Source: Fimbriiglobus sp. (GTDB taxonomy: Bacteria > Planctomycetota > Planctomycetia > Gemmatales > Gemmataceae). Taken from it: a DNA stretch of 36,308 bases. Position 1 is the first letter of the stretch. Each line of letters opens with the position of its first letter. The notes beneath the pieces were generated by a model. The model was not told the DNA's origin. It ran no database searches and saw only the letters and a list, made by a program, of their open reading frames with translations. Shown here piece by piece: positions 1 to 9,419 of the stretch. Both the position numbers and the translations under genes were made by a program. The stretch is from the NCBI GenBank assembly GCA_025362195.1, contig JANYHV010000008.1, forward strand, positions 1 to 36,308. The letters run 5' to 3'.

Positions 1-2057
<2,057 letters not shown>

Positions 2058-2094
2058 CGGGGCACGTCTCGGGGCAATGTCACCAACGAACGAA

Positions 2095-2118
2095 CCCACC
2101 CGGAGGCGTCCGGGTGGG
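2095..2118 (-). terminator. GC-rich hairpin between rsfS and argS
   Basis: Perfect 10-base arms (2095-2104 and 2109-2118) enclose a 4-base loop: CCCACCCGGA, GGCG, TCCGGGTGGG. It lies in the 106-base gap after the rsfS stop and 38 bases before the argS ATG. No run of T follows on either strand, so it may be a weak attenuator, a processing or mRNA-stability hairpin rather than a full terminator. The structure is seen directly; its role is inferred. Confidence 0.5.
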
Positions 2119-2163
2119 CAGAACGGGTCAGTTTATCCGCACGGCATCCCGGCGGAAGTGGCG

Positions 2164-2700
2164 TTACTTCGCTTCGCCCAACTCGTCTTCGTCCTCGTCT
2201 TCCAGGTCCACTTCGTCCAGTTCGTCGTCGTCTTCGTCCGCGAGTTCGGCGGCGTCCTGGGCGATCGACTCGGGGTCGAACTCGCGCTCCCAGTCGATCC
2301 GCTTGGCGTCGGCCCACAGCACTTCGAGCTTGTAGTAGTCGCGGGTGTCCGGGTCGAAGGTGTGCGTGAGCACGTCGCCGTAGTCCTGGACGATCCACTT
2401 GCTCGTGTCGTACCCCTCCACGCTCATGCGGGTGTCGCCGACGTTCCGCAGGGCGGCGTCGGTCTCCTCGACGATCGTGTGGACCTGACGCCGGCTACTC
2501 CCGGTGCTCAGCACGAAGTAGTCGAACATCGGGGTGAGGCCCCGGAGGTCGAGCACGAGGATGTCTTTACCCTTGTTGTCCGCGGCAACCTTGGCCGCGA
2601 GGCACGCCCGGTCGTGGCCGGAAATGAGTTCGAGACGGGGGACCGGAGTCGGGGTGACTTCGATCGGAGTGAACACCGAGGGAGAAATAGTGGGGCTCAA
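2164..2700 (-). CDS. rsfS: Ribosome silencing factor RsfS (YbeB/Iojap family)
   Basis: Members bind ribosomal protein uL14 and block 30S-50S joining when nutrients are scarce. The core is typical: DILVLDLRGLTPMFDYFVLS, then TGSSRRQVHTIVEE, then WIVQDYGDVLTHTFDPDTRDYYKLEVLWADAKRI in pieces. At 178 residues it is longer than most RsfS proteins because a tail of about 30 residues is almost all Asp and Glu (ADEDDDELDEVDLEDEDEDE). I chose the TTG at 2700 because a near-perfect AAGGAGG lies four bases upstream. The frame stays open to 2862 but that part has no family similarity. It heads the rsfS-argS-obg run; in many bacteria rsfS is also found near obg. Confidence 0.92.
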   Translation of the reverse strand: MSPTISPSVFTPIEVTPTPVPRLELISGHDRACLAAKVAADNKGKDILVLDLRGLTPMFDYFVLSTGSSRRQVHTIVEETDAALRNVGDTRMSVEGYDTSKWIVQDYGDVLTHTFDPDTRDYYKLEVLWADAKRIDWEREFDPESIAQDAAELADEDDDELDEVDLEDEDEDELGEAK

Positions 2701-2704
2701 GTGA

Positions 2705-2711
2705 CCTCCTT
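2705..2711 (-). promoter_or_regulatory. Strong ribosome binding site fixing the TTG start of rsfS
   Basis: The minus strand reads GAAGGAGGTCACTTG: a seven-base AAGGAGG match to the 16S anti-Shine-Dalgarno, four bases before TTG 2700. It is one of the best matches in the window and decides between TTG 2700 and the ATG codons upstream. Confidence 0.75.
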
Positions 2712-3012
2712 CAGGGTGCGCCCCCCGAGAGTCGGTGCCGCAAGCCGTCAGGGACCAGTGCCGTGGCGTTCGTGGGGCAGTCTCCGGGAGGAGCAAAGCG
2801 GTGTCCGGGCGAAAGACCCGATCAACACGTTCGACGCGGAACACCCGCATCGAGAGCATCATCGGTCATTCGCGGTAAATTTCAAGCGGCGACTCCCGTT
2901 TCCCTGCGAATCGCCCGGATCGTCGGGCAACTCCCGCGGAGAAACTGTCGCCGGCGGAAGACGGACCAGGTGGCCACCCGACAGGTTCAGGCCACTCTCT
3001 AAGATTGTCCAT

Positions 3013-3040
3013 ACCCCACACCCGATACCCCACACCCGAT
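3013..3040. repeat. 14-base perfect tandem duplication
   Basis: ACCCCACACCCGAT occurs twice with no spacer (3013-3026 and 3027-3040), ending nine bases before the dehydrogenase ATG. It occupies the leader where the ribosome binding site would be and contains no good Shine-Dalgarno. The unit is not a multiple of three, which supports it being noncoding and so the ATG at 3050 rather than TTG 3005. Confidence 0.85.
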
Positions 3041-3049
3041 CGAGACGAC

Positions 3050-4039
3050 ATGCCCCCGAAAATTCTCATCGCCCCGAGCCACCTGCCCGAGATCGAGTCG
3101 ATTTACGGCCCGGCCCTGGCCGGGTTGAACGCCGAACTCGTCTACCCCAAGCGACCGGCCCAGATGACCGAGGCGGAGTTACTCGACCAACTCCCCGGGT
3201 GCGTCGCCAGCCTGGCGGGGTCGGAGCCGTACACCCGCCGCGTCATCGAGGTGGCCGCGAAGGCGGGGCTGAAAATCCTCGCCCGCGCCGGCGTCGGCTA
3301 CGACGGCATCGACGTACAGGCGGCCACCGACCACGGCGTCGTCGTCACCTACGCCCCGGGCACCAACCACGAAGCCGTCGGCGAAACCGCGCTGATGTTG
3401 ATGCTCAACCTGGCCAAGAGTTTCGTCCTCCAGCACGCGCAAATCGCCGCCGGCAAGTGGCCCCGCCGCGCGTACCAACCCCTGCGCGGCCGCACGCTGG
3501 GCGTGATCGGCCTCGGCCGCACCGGCAAGGCGACGACCACTCGCGCCCGCGCCTTCGGCATGACCGTCCTCGCCACCGACCCCGTGCAGGACACGGCCTT
3601 CGCCGCGACGCACGCCGTCGAGTTCGTCGGCCTGGACGACTTACTCCGCCGCTCCGATTACGTGTCGCTGCACGTCCCGCTGACGCCGGTGACGCGCAAG
3701 CTCATCAACGCCGAAACCCTGCGTCTCGTGCGGCCGACGAGCTACCTAGTCAATTGCTCGCGCGGCGAAGTTGTTGACGAGGCCGCCCTACTCGAAGCTT
3801 TGACGACGAGGCGGCTCGCCGGGGCCGGCCTCGACGTGTTCGAGCACGAGCCGCCCGGCGACAACCCGCTCACGAAACTCGACAACGTCGTCCTGACGGC
3901 GCACACGGCCGGGGTCGATTGGCAGAGCCGCAACGACATGGCCCGCGTCCCGGCCGAGTGCATCGCCGCGCTCATGACCGGCGGCTGGCCGAGCGAGTGC
4001 GTCGTCAACGGCGAGTTGCGGGGCACGTGGTCGCTCTGA
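3050..4039 (+). CDS. D-isomer-specific 2-hydroxyacid dehydrogenase (phosphoglycerate dehydrogenase-like)
   Basis: NAD(P)-dependent oxidoreductase of the D-2-hydroxyacid dehydrogenase family, 329 residues, cytoplasmic. The Rossmann motif is GVIGLGRTGK at about 151-160. The family catalytic residues are visible: Arg238 in NCSRGEVVDE, Glu267 in DVFEHEPP and His285 in VLTAHTAG. It lacks the C-terminal ACT domain of full-length SerA, so serine synthesis is possible but not shown; glyoxylate, hydroxypyruvate or another 2-keto acid are alternatives. The start is ATG 3050, where homology begins; only a weak GAG precedes it. It converges with the nucleotidyltransferase-HD gene, with 10 bases between the stops. 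Confidence 0.9.
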   Translation: MPPKILIAPSHLPEIESIYGPALAGLNAELVYPKRPAQMTEAELLDQLPGCVASLAGSEPYTRRVIEVAAKAGLKILARAGVGYDGIDVQAATDHGVVVTYAPGTNHEAVGETALMLMLNLAKSFVLQHAQIAAGKWPRRAYQPLRGRTLGVIGLGRTGKATTTRARAFGMTVLATDPVQDTAFAATHAVEFVGLDDLLRRSDYVSLHVPLTPVTRKLINAETLRLVRPTSYLVNCSRGEVVDEAALLEALTTRRLAGAGLDVFEHEPPGDNPLTKLDNVVLTAHTAGVDWQSRNDMARVPAECIAALMTGGWPSECVVNGELRGTWSL

Positions 4040-4049
4040 TCCGCCGAAG

Positions 4050-5159
4050 TCACTTGCCGGAGTTCGCCCGTTCGAGGTCGCGGAGGAAGGCGAGGGCTTC
4101 GTCCAGGGTGCCGACGACCGCACCGGGCACGCGGCCGGCCGTGTCGCACCGCCGGAGCAGCATCAAGTCGTCGAAATCGGGCGAGGCTTCGAGCTTGACC
4201 CGGGCGCGGTGCCCGAGGGTGCCGGCCTGGTGGTCGAGCGCGAGCATGTGGTTGGCGATGAAGAAGGCGGTGCGGTCGGTGACCAGTCCGTCCAGCGCTT
4301 GCACCCCGGCCGCGACGTGGTCGTAGGGGTCGATCCCCTTGCCCACGTCGTGCAGCAGCGCCGCGAGCAAGAACTCCTCGTCGTAGCTCGACACGTCCTT
4401 GGCCCGCTCGAAGACCTGCAACGAGTGGTACAGCACGTCCCCCTCGGGGTGGTACTTGGGGTTCTGCTTGACCCGCTCCAGGGGCGCGAGTAGCAGGCGG
4501 AACAGTTGGTACGGATCGACGGCTTCGTCCTGCTCGCGGACCGCCCCGTCGATGTCGATCTCCGGGTACTCCGCGGCCAGCAGTTGCTCCAACTCCGCGA
4601 TGGACGCCCGCTCGATCGCCTTCCCGGTGATGGACGACTTGAAGACGTAATGGGCCTGGTTCTCGGCGTACACGGTCAACTCGAACGGGAAGGCGTCGTA
4701 GACGTGGACGTGCGTGAAGACGCGCGTCTCGCCGTGCTTCTCGATCTGCTTCCGCTCCACGTCGTACTGCAGCCCCTCCGCTTCGAGGAGGCTCGTGATC
4801 GCCTCGACCGAGTCGCTGAACAGGTGCAGGTCGATGTCCGACCCCTTGCGGACGTGCCCGGTCATCACGCTGCCGATGAGCCGGGGGAGGAACCGACAGA
4901 GTTGCCGCATGAAGCGGAGTGCGTGCAGCCGCATGTCGCGCAAGTCGGCGGTCCGCCGTTCGCCCTCGTGGAGCCGGGCGAAGGTCTGCACCTGGTCGCG
5001 GATTTCGGCGTTCGAGGGCAAGTCGCTCGACTTCACGTCGCCCCGGCAGATCCGCTTGGCGGCCTTGCGTTTGGCAGTGAAGTACTCGGACTCGGAGCGG
5101 GTGTACATCAGGCGTGCCGCTTCAAAAGCGATCGCGTGCCGGAGTTTGGCGTCGGCCAT
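4050..5159 (-). CDS. Nucleotidyltransferase-HD phosphohydrolase fusion protein
   Basis: The protein has 369 residues. The N-terminal half is a Pol-beta/MNT-type nucleotidyltransferase: GSVMTGHVRKGSDIDLHLF at about 96-114 is the GS...D-x-D pattern with Asp108 and Asp110 as metal ligands. The C-terminal half is an HD domain: YHSLQVFERAK (His245), AALLHDVGKG (His270-Asp271), His281 and a late Asp near RRCDTAGR (about 339). This domain order resembles bacterial CCA-adding or GlnD-type enzymes, but the protein is shorter than GlnD and I do not see the tRNA-binding motifs of CCA enzymes. The substrate is unknown: transfer of NMP to a protein, nucleotide or RNA and its removal by the HD domain are all possible. 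The gene diverges from the metallopeptidase gene. Confidence 0.85.
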   Translation of the reverse strand: MADAKLRHAIAFEAARLMYTRSESEYFTAKRKAAKRICRGDVKSSDLPSNAEIRDQVQTFARLHEGERRTADLRDMRLHALRFMRQLCRFLPRLIGSVMTGHVRKGSDIDLHLFSDSVEAITSLLEAEGLQYDVERKQIEKHGETRVFTHVHVYDAFPFELTVYAENQAHYVFKSSITGKAIERASIAELEQLLAAEYPEIDIDGAVREQDEAVDPYQLFRLLLAPLERVKQNPKYHPEGDVLYHSLQVFERAKDVSSYDEEFLLAALLHDVGKGIDPYDHVAAGVQALDGLVTDRTAFFIANHMLALDHQAGTLGHRARVKLEASPDFDDLMLLRRCDTAGRVPGAVVGTLDEALAFLRDLERANSGK

Positions 5160-5185
5160 GAGACGGGAACGGCGGGAGATTTTTA

Positions 5186-5217
5186 ACGAGCCTGTTCACA
5201 GCCGCCGCGAGGCTCGT
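5186..5217. repeat. Short inverted repeat in divergent promoter region
   Basis: Perfect 8-base arms ACGAGCCT (5186-5193) and AGGCTCGT (5210-5217) with a 16-base spacer. It lies in the 182-base gap between the diverging nucleotidyltransferase-HD and metallopeptidase genes, 27 bases from the former's ATG. It could be an operator or a decayed intergenic repeat; nothing else in the gap is recognisable. Confidence 0.4.
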
Positions 5218-5341
5218 AGGGCTACGTTACCACGCCGACGAGTGCGGTGACAGCGGAAGTCGTCCGAAATTCCGCACACAACGCTCCGGCGCGCGAGTTG
5301 CAAGAGCCGGCCCGCACCGACGACATCCCGGAGTTCACAGC

Positions 5342-6478
5342 GTGAAAGTGTTTCACTGCGACCACTGTCGCCAACTCGTCTCGTTCGAGAACACCCACTG
5401 CGTCAAGTGCGAGCACACCCTGGCGTACCTTCCCGACCTCCAGGCGGTCGCGTCCCTCGAACCGCTGCCCGGCGTCGAGAACACCTGGCGGGCGGCCCAC
5501 GACGCGAAGCGGACGTACCGCCTGTGCGCGAACTACGTGACGCACAACGTGTGCAACGAGGCGATCACCACGGCCGAGCGGCACGAATTGTGCGCGTCGT
5601 GCCGGCTGACCCGCGTCATCCCCGACTTGAGCCTGCCCGCGAACATGCCGCGGTGGGCGAAACTGGAGGCCGCCAAGCGTCGGCTAATTTATACCCTGCA
5701 CGCCGTCGGCTGCCCGGTCGTGAACAAGACCGACGACCCCGTCAACGGCCTGACCTTCGAGTTCCTCGCCGACCCCGCGACGGCCGACGCCCCGAAGGTC
5801 CTGACCGGCCATGCTGAGGGCGTCATCACGCTGAACATCAGCGAAGCCGACGACGCGGAGCGCGAACTCCGGCGGGTCCAGATGCACGAGCCGTACCGCA
5901 CCCTGCTCGGCCACTTCCGCCACGAAGTCGGGCACTACTACTTCGACCGGCTCGTCAAGGACGGCCCGCGGATCGACCGCTTCCGCGCACTCTTCGGCGA
6001 CGAGCGGCAAGACTACGCTGAAGCCCTGCAACGGCACTACGCCCAAGGCCCGCCGCCCGACTGGCAGGAGCGGCACGTCAGCGCGTACGCGGCCAGCCAC
6101 CCGTGGGAGGACTGGGCGGAGACGTGGGCGCACTACCTGAACATGATCGACACGCTCGAAACCGCCGCCGCCTACGGCCTGTCGCTCCGCCCGGACGACG
6201 CCGGGATGCCGGAGCTCAAGTCCGCCCCGGCCGACCCGGCCGAGCGCCCCTTCGACGACCTGATCGCGAGCTGGTACCCGCTGACGTACGCGCTCAACAG
6301 CCTGTCCCGCGGCCTCGGCGTGGCCGACGTCTACCCGTTCGTGGTGTCCGCCCCCGCCGTCGAGAAGTTGCGCTACGTCCACGAGATCGTGTCGGCCCGA
6401 ACACCTGTCTCGCTTCTAACGACCCAGTCCGTAACCGACAATACGCCACTGGCAGTCGTGACGCCTTCGTCCAACTGA
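5342..6478 (+). CDS. Zinc-ribbon putative zinc metallopeptidase
   Basis: A 378-residue protein of the putative zinc-binding metallopeptidase family. The N terminus has a zinc ribbon, CDHC...CVKC (Cys6, 9, 20, 23), followed by a second cysteine set (Cys62, 71, 84, 87). The catalytic motif is HEVGHYY at about 194-200, an HExxH metallopeptidase signature, with acidic residues downstream as candidate third ligands. There is no signal peptide, so it should act in the cytoplasm. Its substrate is unknown. The start is GTG 5342, with GGAG upstream; homologs in this family begin MKVF as here. The last 30 or so residues (from SARTPVS on) look unlike the rest and may be a recent extension. It stands alone between a divergent neighbour and the DUF3179 gene. 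Confidence 0.88.
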   Translation: MKVFHCDHCRQLVSFENTHCVKCEHTLAYLPDLQAVASLEPLPGVENTWRAAHDAKRTYRLCANYVTHNVCNEAITTAERHELCASCRLTRVIPDLSLPANMPRWAKLEAAKRRLIYTLHAVGCPVVNKTDDPVNGLTFEFLADPATADAPKVLTGHAEGVITLNISEADDAERELRRVQMHEPYRTLLGHFRHEVGHYYFDRLVKDGPRIDRFRALFGDERQDYAEALQRHYAQGPPPDWQERHVSAYAASHPWEDWAETWAHYLNMIDTLETAAAYGLSLRPDDAGMPELKSAPADPAERPFDDLIASWYPLTYALNSLSRGLGVADVYPFVVSAPAVEKLRYVHEIVSARTPVSLLTTQSVTDNTPLAVVTPSSN

Positions 6479-6608
6479 CTACGATTTGGCGTGGGTGACC
6501 GAGTGAAAGCGGGGTGAGACCCGCCTGGTCCGTCCGGGCGGACTTGTTCGCCCACCCCCGCGTGCCATAATCTACTACTCATACAGTCCACGGGTTGAGG
6601 GCGGGCGG

Positions 6609-7226
6609 ATGTTCGGCAGTGACGTAGAACAACCGGTCGAACCGAACAGTCGAAATCGTTGGACGCGGTGGGCCCCGATAGCCGGAGTCGGTGGACTGGT
6701 AATGCTGTCGTTCGTCGCAGTCCTGGTAGCCGCACGCATCCCCACACTCTGGTCGGACCCGCCGGCGGTCGATTTGGTGGACGTTCCCGTCCGTTACGCG
6801 GTGCCGGCCGACGACGCCGGCTCGGCGCGAGTGGTTTCGACTTCCCGCGTCCTCGGGGTGCGGGCCGGCGGGCGGTACAGGGCGTACATGATTTCCGGCT
6901 TGACCGAGATGCGTTACCACGTCGTTAACGATGTGGTCGGAGGCGTGCCGGTGGCCGTAACGTACTGCGACCGCGAGAACTGCGCGCGGGTGTACGCCGC
7001 TCCGGGCCAGGTCGCCCCGACGAATTTGGCCGTCGGCGGGTATCAGGATTCCGACGGGATGCTCCTCCGAATCGGCCGATACCGCTATTCGCAGAAGTCC
7101 GGCCTGCCGATCGGGGCGGGCGATCCGCCCTTTCCTTACGCGGCAATCGTTGTGGAGGACACCACCTGGGGAGAGTGGCGGAAGGCTCACCCGGACAGTG
7201 ACATCGTCGTGGGAGGCGACGTGTGA
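6609..7226 (+). CDS. DUF3179-like membrane-anchored protein
   Basis: 205 residues with one predicted membrane segment near residues 24-44 (GVGGLVMLSFVAVLVAARI) after a polar N terminus, so the rest should face the periplasm. The segment RYHVVNDVVGGVPVAVTYCD matches the core of DUF3179 proteins (HEIVNDTVGG.PVAVTYCP). The family is of unknown function, and this copy is shorter than most members, covering mainly the central part. In the usual family pattern the Cys after TY is followed by further conserved residues; here it is CDRENCARVY. The start is ATG 6609, after a GGGCGG purine-rich stretch. The gene is 130 bases downstream of the metallopeptidase, with no obvious terminator between them. 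Confidence 0.75.
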   Translation: MFGSDVEQPVEPNSRNRWTRWAPIAGVGGLVMLSFVAVLVAARIPTLWSDPPAVDLVDVPVRYAVPADDAGSARVVSTSRVLGVRAGGRYRAYMISGLTEMRYHVVNDVVGGVPVAVTYCDRENCARVYAAPGQVAPTNLAVGGYQDSDGMLLRIGRYRYSQKSGLPIGAGDPPFPYAAIVVEDTTWGEWRKAHPDSDIVVGGDV

Positions 7227-7379
7227 GCCACGGAACCGAAGGTGTCACAGCGGTTGGGATTGTCTGGCGCATCGAACGGGTTGGTAAGGACCAGGACGAA
7301 CAGGGAACGCCACCACCCCGATACTTTTGGGTCGTGTCGCTCCCCGTCCGCTTGACTGCGTTCGGTACTCGTCGAAATG

Positions 7380-7460
7380 TGGCTGAGGAGGGACTTGAAC
7401 CCACACGACTTGCGTCGGTCGATTTTGAGTCGACTGCGTCTGCCATTCCGCCACTCAGCC
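7380..7460 (-). tRNA. tRNA-Leu (anticodon CAA)
   Basis: An 81-base class II tRNA on the minus strand. The acceptor arms GGCTGAG (7454-7460) and CTCAGCC (7381-7387) pair fully. The D arm is GCG...CGC. The anticodon stem GTCGA/TCGAC encloses loop CTCAAAA, with the anticodon CAA at 7425-7427, which reads UUG. A long variable arm CGAC-GCAA-GTCG is typical of leucine, serine and tyrosine tRNAs. The T loop is TTCAAGT. The T stem GTGGG/CCCTC has one U-U mismatch (positions 50:64). The discriminator is A and CCA is not encoded. Open frames crossing this locus are not genes. Confidence 0.93.
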
Positions 7461-7555
7461 CACTCGCAAGATAACCGCTTTCCCGGTTCGGACAAGGGGC
7501 CGCCGGTGGATATTATGCCAGGGTCGCCCGTCCCGTCCCGCCCGCGAGAGTTCCG

Positions 7556-8347
7556 ATGCCCACCAGCCAGCACCTCGACGTCGTCGCCATCGCCCCGCAC
7601 CCGGACGACCTCGAAATCTTGTGCGGCGGCACCCTCGCCAAACTCGTCAAGCAGGGCTACCGCGTCGGCATCTTCGACATGACTTCGGGCGAGCCGACGC
7701 CGCGGGGGTCGCTCGAGAAGCGGAAGCTCGAAGCCGAGGCCGCGCGGGTCGCCCTCGGCGTCCAGGTGCGCGTCAATTTGGGCCTGCCGAACCGCGTGCT
7801 CATGGACGGGCCGGAGGCGCGCTACCGCGTCGCCACGGAGTTGCGCAAGTACCAGCCGAAGGTGCTCATCGCCGGGGCCGGCCGGACGCCCGCGGCATCC
7901 CCGGACCACCACCAGGGGCACCTGATCGCCGAGGCGTCGCGGTTCTACTCGCAACTGACGAAGTGGGACGACCGGTTCGGCGGCGAGGCCCCGTACCGCG
8001 TCCCGCACCTCGTCTACGCCCTCTTCCCGACCGACGCCGAACAGCGGCACTGGCACTCGACTTTCGTCATCGACATCGCCGACACGATCGAGCAGAAGCT
8101 GGCGTCGATCGAGGCCTACGAGTCGCAGTTCGACGCCGAGCGGTTCGCCAAGGTCAAGCACTTCGTCAGCGCCCACGCGGCGGTCAACGGGGCGCGCTGC
8201 GGCTTCATGTACGGCGAACTCTTCGCGCTGCCCCACCCGGTCGGCAACGACAACCTGATGTCCGTCGTCCTCGGGTCGAAAGGGTCGATCGCCCCGGTCA
8301 ACCTCACGCCGGAGCGGCCCGGCCAGGACCACTTGCCGCTGAACTGA
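7556..8347 (+). CDS. PIG-L family deacetylase, BshB1-like
   Basis: A zinc-dependent N-acetyl-sugar deacetylase of the LmbE/PIG-L family, 263 residues, cytoplasmic. The metal and catalytic motif APHPDDLE lies at residues 13-20 and the second histidine motif PDHH at about 116-119. The stretches GIFDMTSGEPTPRGS and LGLPNRVLMDG resemble BshB1, which deacetylates GlcNAc-malate in bacillithiol synthesis. BshA and BshC are not in the window, so the pathway is not proven. Deacetylation of another GlcNAc conjugate is the main alternative. ATG 7556 has GAGAG six bases upstream. The stop is two bases from the end of the convergent ThuA gene. Confidence 0.87.
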   Translation: MPTSQHLDVVAIAPHPDDLEILCGGTLAKLVKQGYRVGIFDMTSGEPTPRGSLEKRKLEAEAARVALGVQVRVNLGLPNRVLMDGPEARYRVATELRKYQPKVLIAGAGRTPAASPDHHQGHLIAEASRFYSQLTKWDDRFGGEAPYRVPHLVYALFPTDAEQRHWHSTFVIDIADTIEQKLASIEAYESQFDAERFAKVKHFVSAHAAVNGARCGFMYGELFALPHPVGNDNLMSVVLGSKGSIAPVNLTPERPGQDHLPLN

Positions 8348-8349
8348 CG

Positions 8350-9342
8350 CTACTTGGCGTAGTCGGCCGGGAACTTGCCCGGCTTCCACTCGGCGTCCTT
8401 GCGGAACTGGAACCGCGTCGCCTTGAAGTCGCCGACGTAGGTCACGTCGGTCACGGCCGGGATTTTCTCCTCCAGGCCGGCGGCCCAGAAGCAGGCGTTG
8501 ACGATCATCCGCCGCGTGCCCTCGAACTCGCAGTCCTGCGACGCGCCCATCGTCGTCGTGAAGACGCGGCCGAGTTTGCCCTCGTCCCCGTAGGTCTTGG
8601 TCCAGGCGACCGGCATCATCGGGTCGTTCTTCTTCCCGGCGACCGCCTTCGAGTCGGGCTTCAAGGTCTCGGTCACTTCGCCCAGCACCAGCGTCTCGGC
8701 CGACGAAACCAGCGGCAGGTTGACGGTGTACACGTCCGACGTGCCGAAGACGCTGCCGGGCGCGACGCCGCGCAGGATGGGGTGCGTCTTGCCGGCGTCG
8801 GTGAAGACGCCGCGGGTGCCTTCCTTGCCGTGGTGGCCGTGGTGGTTGACCCACGTCTCGCCGAGGACTTGCTTGCCGAAGGCGTTCGAGTTGTACTTCG
8901 CAAACTGGCCCTTCGTGCCGGGCTTGAAGGCGTGCGTCGAAGTCCGCAGGCCGACGACCGGTTTTCCGGCGTCGAGGTACACGGCGATGTGCTGAAACTG
9001 TTCGTCCGGCAGCGTGCGATACCGCAAGAACACGACCATCAAATCGGCGGTCTTCAGCGCTTCGAGGCCGGGGATGTTGTCGGGCACGTTGGGGGCGACC
9101 GTGCCGTCCTTGGGGTCGATGGCGAAGAGGACGGTACACTTGAAGCCGTGCCGGGACGAGAGGATTTTGGCGAGCATCGGCAGGGCTTCCTCGGACCGGT
9201 ACTCCTCGTCGCCGCTGATGAGGACGACGTGCTTGCCCCAGCCCGGCCCCTTCGTGCCCTCGAACGTCAGCCACGGGTCGGCGGCGACCCCGACGGTGCC
9301 GAGGCCGAGCGACGCCATCAACGCGAGCAACCACTGACGCAT
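8350..9342 (-). CDS. Secreted ThuA-like domain protein
   Basis: 330 residues. The N terminus MRQWLLALMASLGLGTVGVAADP is a signal peptide, with cleavage likely after VAA. The mature part begins the ThuA-like (class I glutamine amidotransferase-like) fold: KHVVLISGDEEYRSEEALPM, then ADLMVVFLRYRTLPD and GKPVVGLRTSTHAF. A histidine-rich NHHGHHG follows. ThuA proteins are associated with sugar (trehalose) utilisation, but the secreted planctomycete versions have no established reaction. The start ATG 9342 has GGAG seven bases upstream; the frame is open much further, without homology. It is downstream of the DUF1559 gene on the same strand, 77 bases away, so co-transcription is possible. Confidence 0.85.
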   Translation of the reverse strand: MRQWLLALMASLGLGTVGVAADPWLTFEGTKGPGWGKHVVLISGDEEYRSEEALPMLAKILSSRHGFKCTVLFAIDPKDGTVAPNVPDNIPGLEALKTADLMVVFLRYRTLPDEQFQHIAVYLDAGKPVVGLRTSTHAFKPGTKGQFAKYNSNAFGKQVLGETWVNHHGHHGKEGTRGVFTDAGKTHPILRGVAPGSVFGTSDVYTVNLPLVSSAETLVLGEVTETLKPDSKAVAGKKNDPMMPVAWTKTYGDEGKLGRVFTTTMGASQDCEFEGTRRMIVNACFWAAGLEEKIPAVTDVTYVGDFKATRFQFRKDAEWKPGKFPADYAK

Positions 9343-9419
9343 ACCAGCACTCCGAAAACGGGAGGGGTCCACGCCAGTGGTTGTAATCGTTCGCGGGGCC
9401 GGATGCAACCGGGTGGGCG

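Larger units (their letters stand above)
2701..3049. other. Divergent intergenic region, rsfS / dehydrogenase
   Basis: This 349-base stretch lies between two diverging genes. It holds the strong rsfS ribosome binding site at one end and a 14-base tandem duplication (3013-3040) at the other. There is also a small perfect hairpin, GCCCG-GATCGT-CGGGC. An open frame continuing rsfS upstream to 2862 has no recognisable protein similarity. Two promoters must lie here, but I see no convincing -35/-10 pair. Confidence 0.6.

Noticed and set aside
2701-2862. Upstream extension of rsfS to an ATG at 2862
   Set aside because: No homology in the extra 54 residues, and the strong AAGGAGG before TTG 2700 would lie inside the coding region.
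7223-7474. Short plus-strand ORF reading NVAEEGLEPTRLASVDFEST
   Set aside because: This is the familiar false protein produced by translating the complement of a tRNA gene.
7187-9334. A 715-residue open frame on the minus strand crossing the PIG-L and ThuA genes and the tRNA
   Set aside because: It is an Arg/Pro/Gly-rich shadow of high-GC coding DNA, overlaps a tRNA gene and has no family similarity; the PIG-L and ThuA frames have clear motifs.
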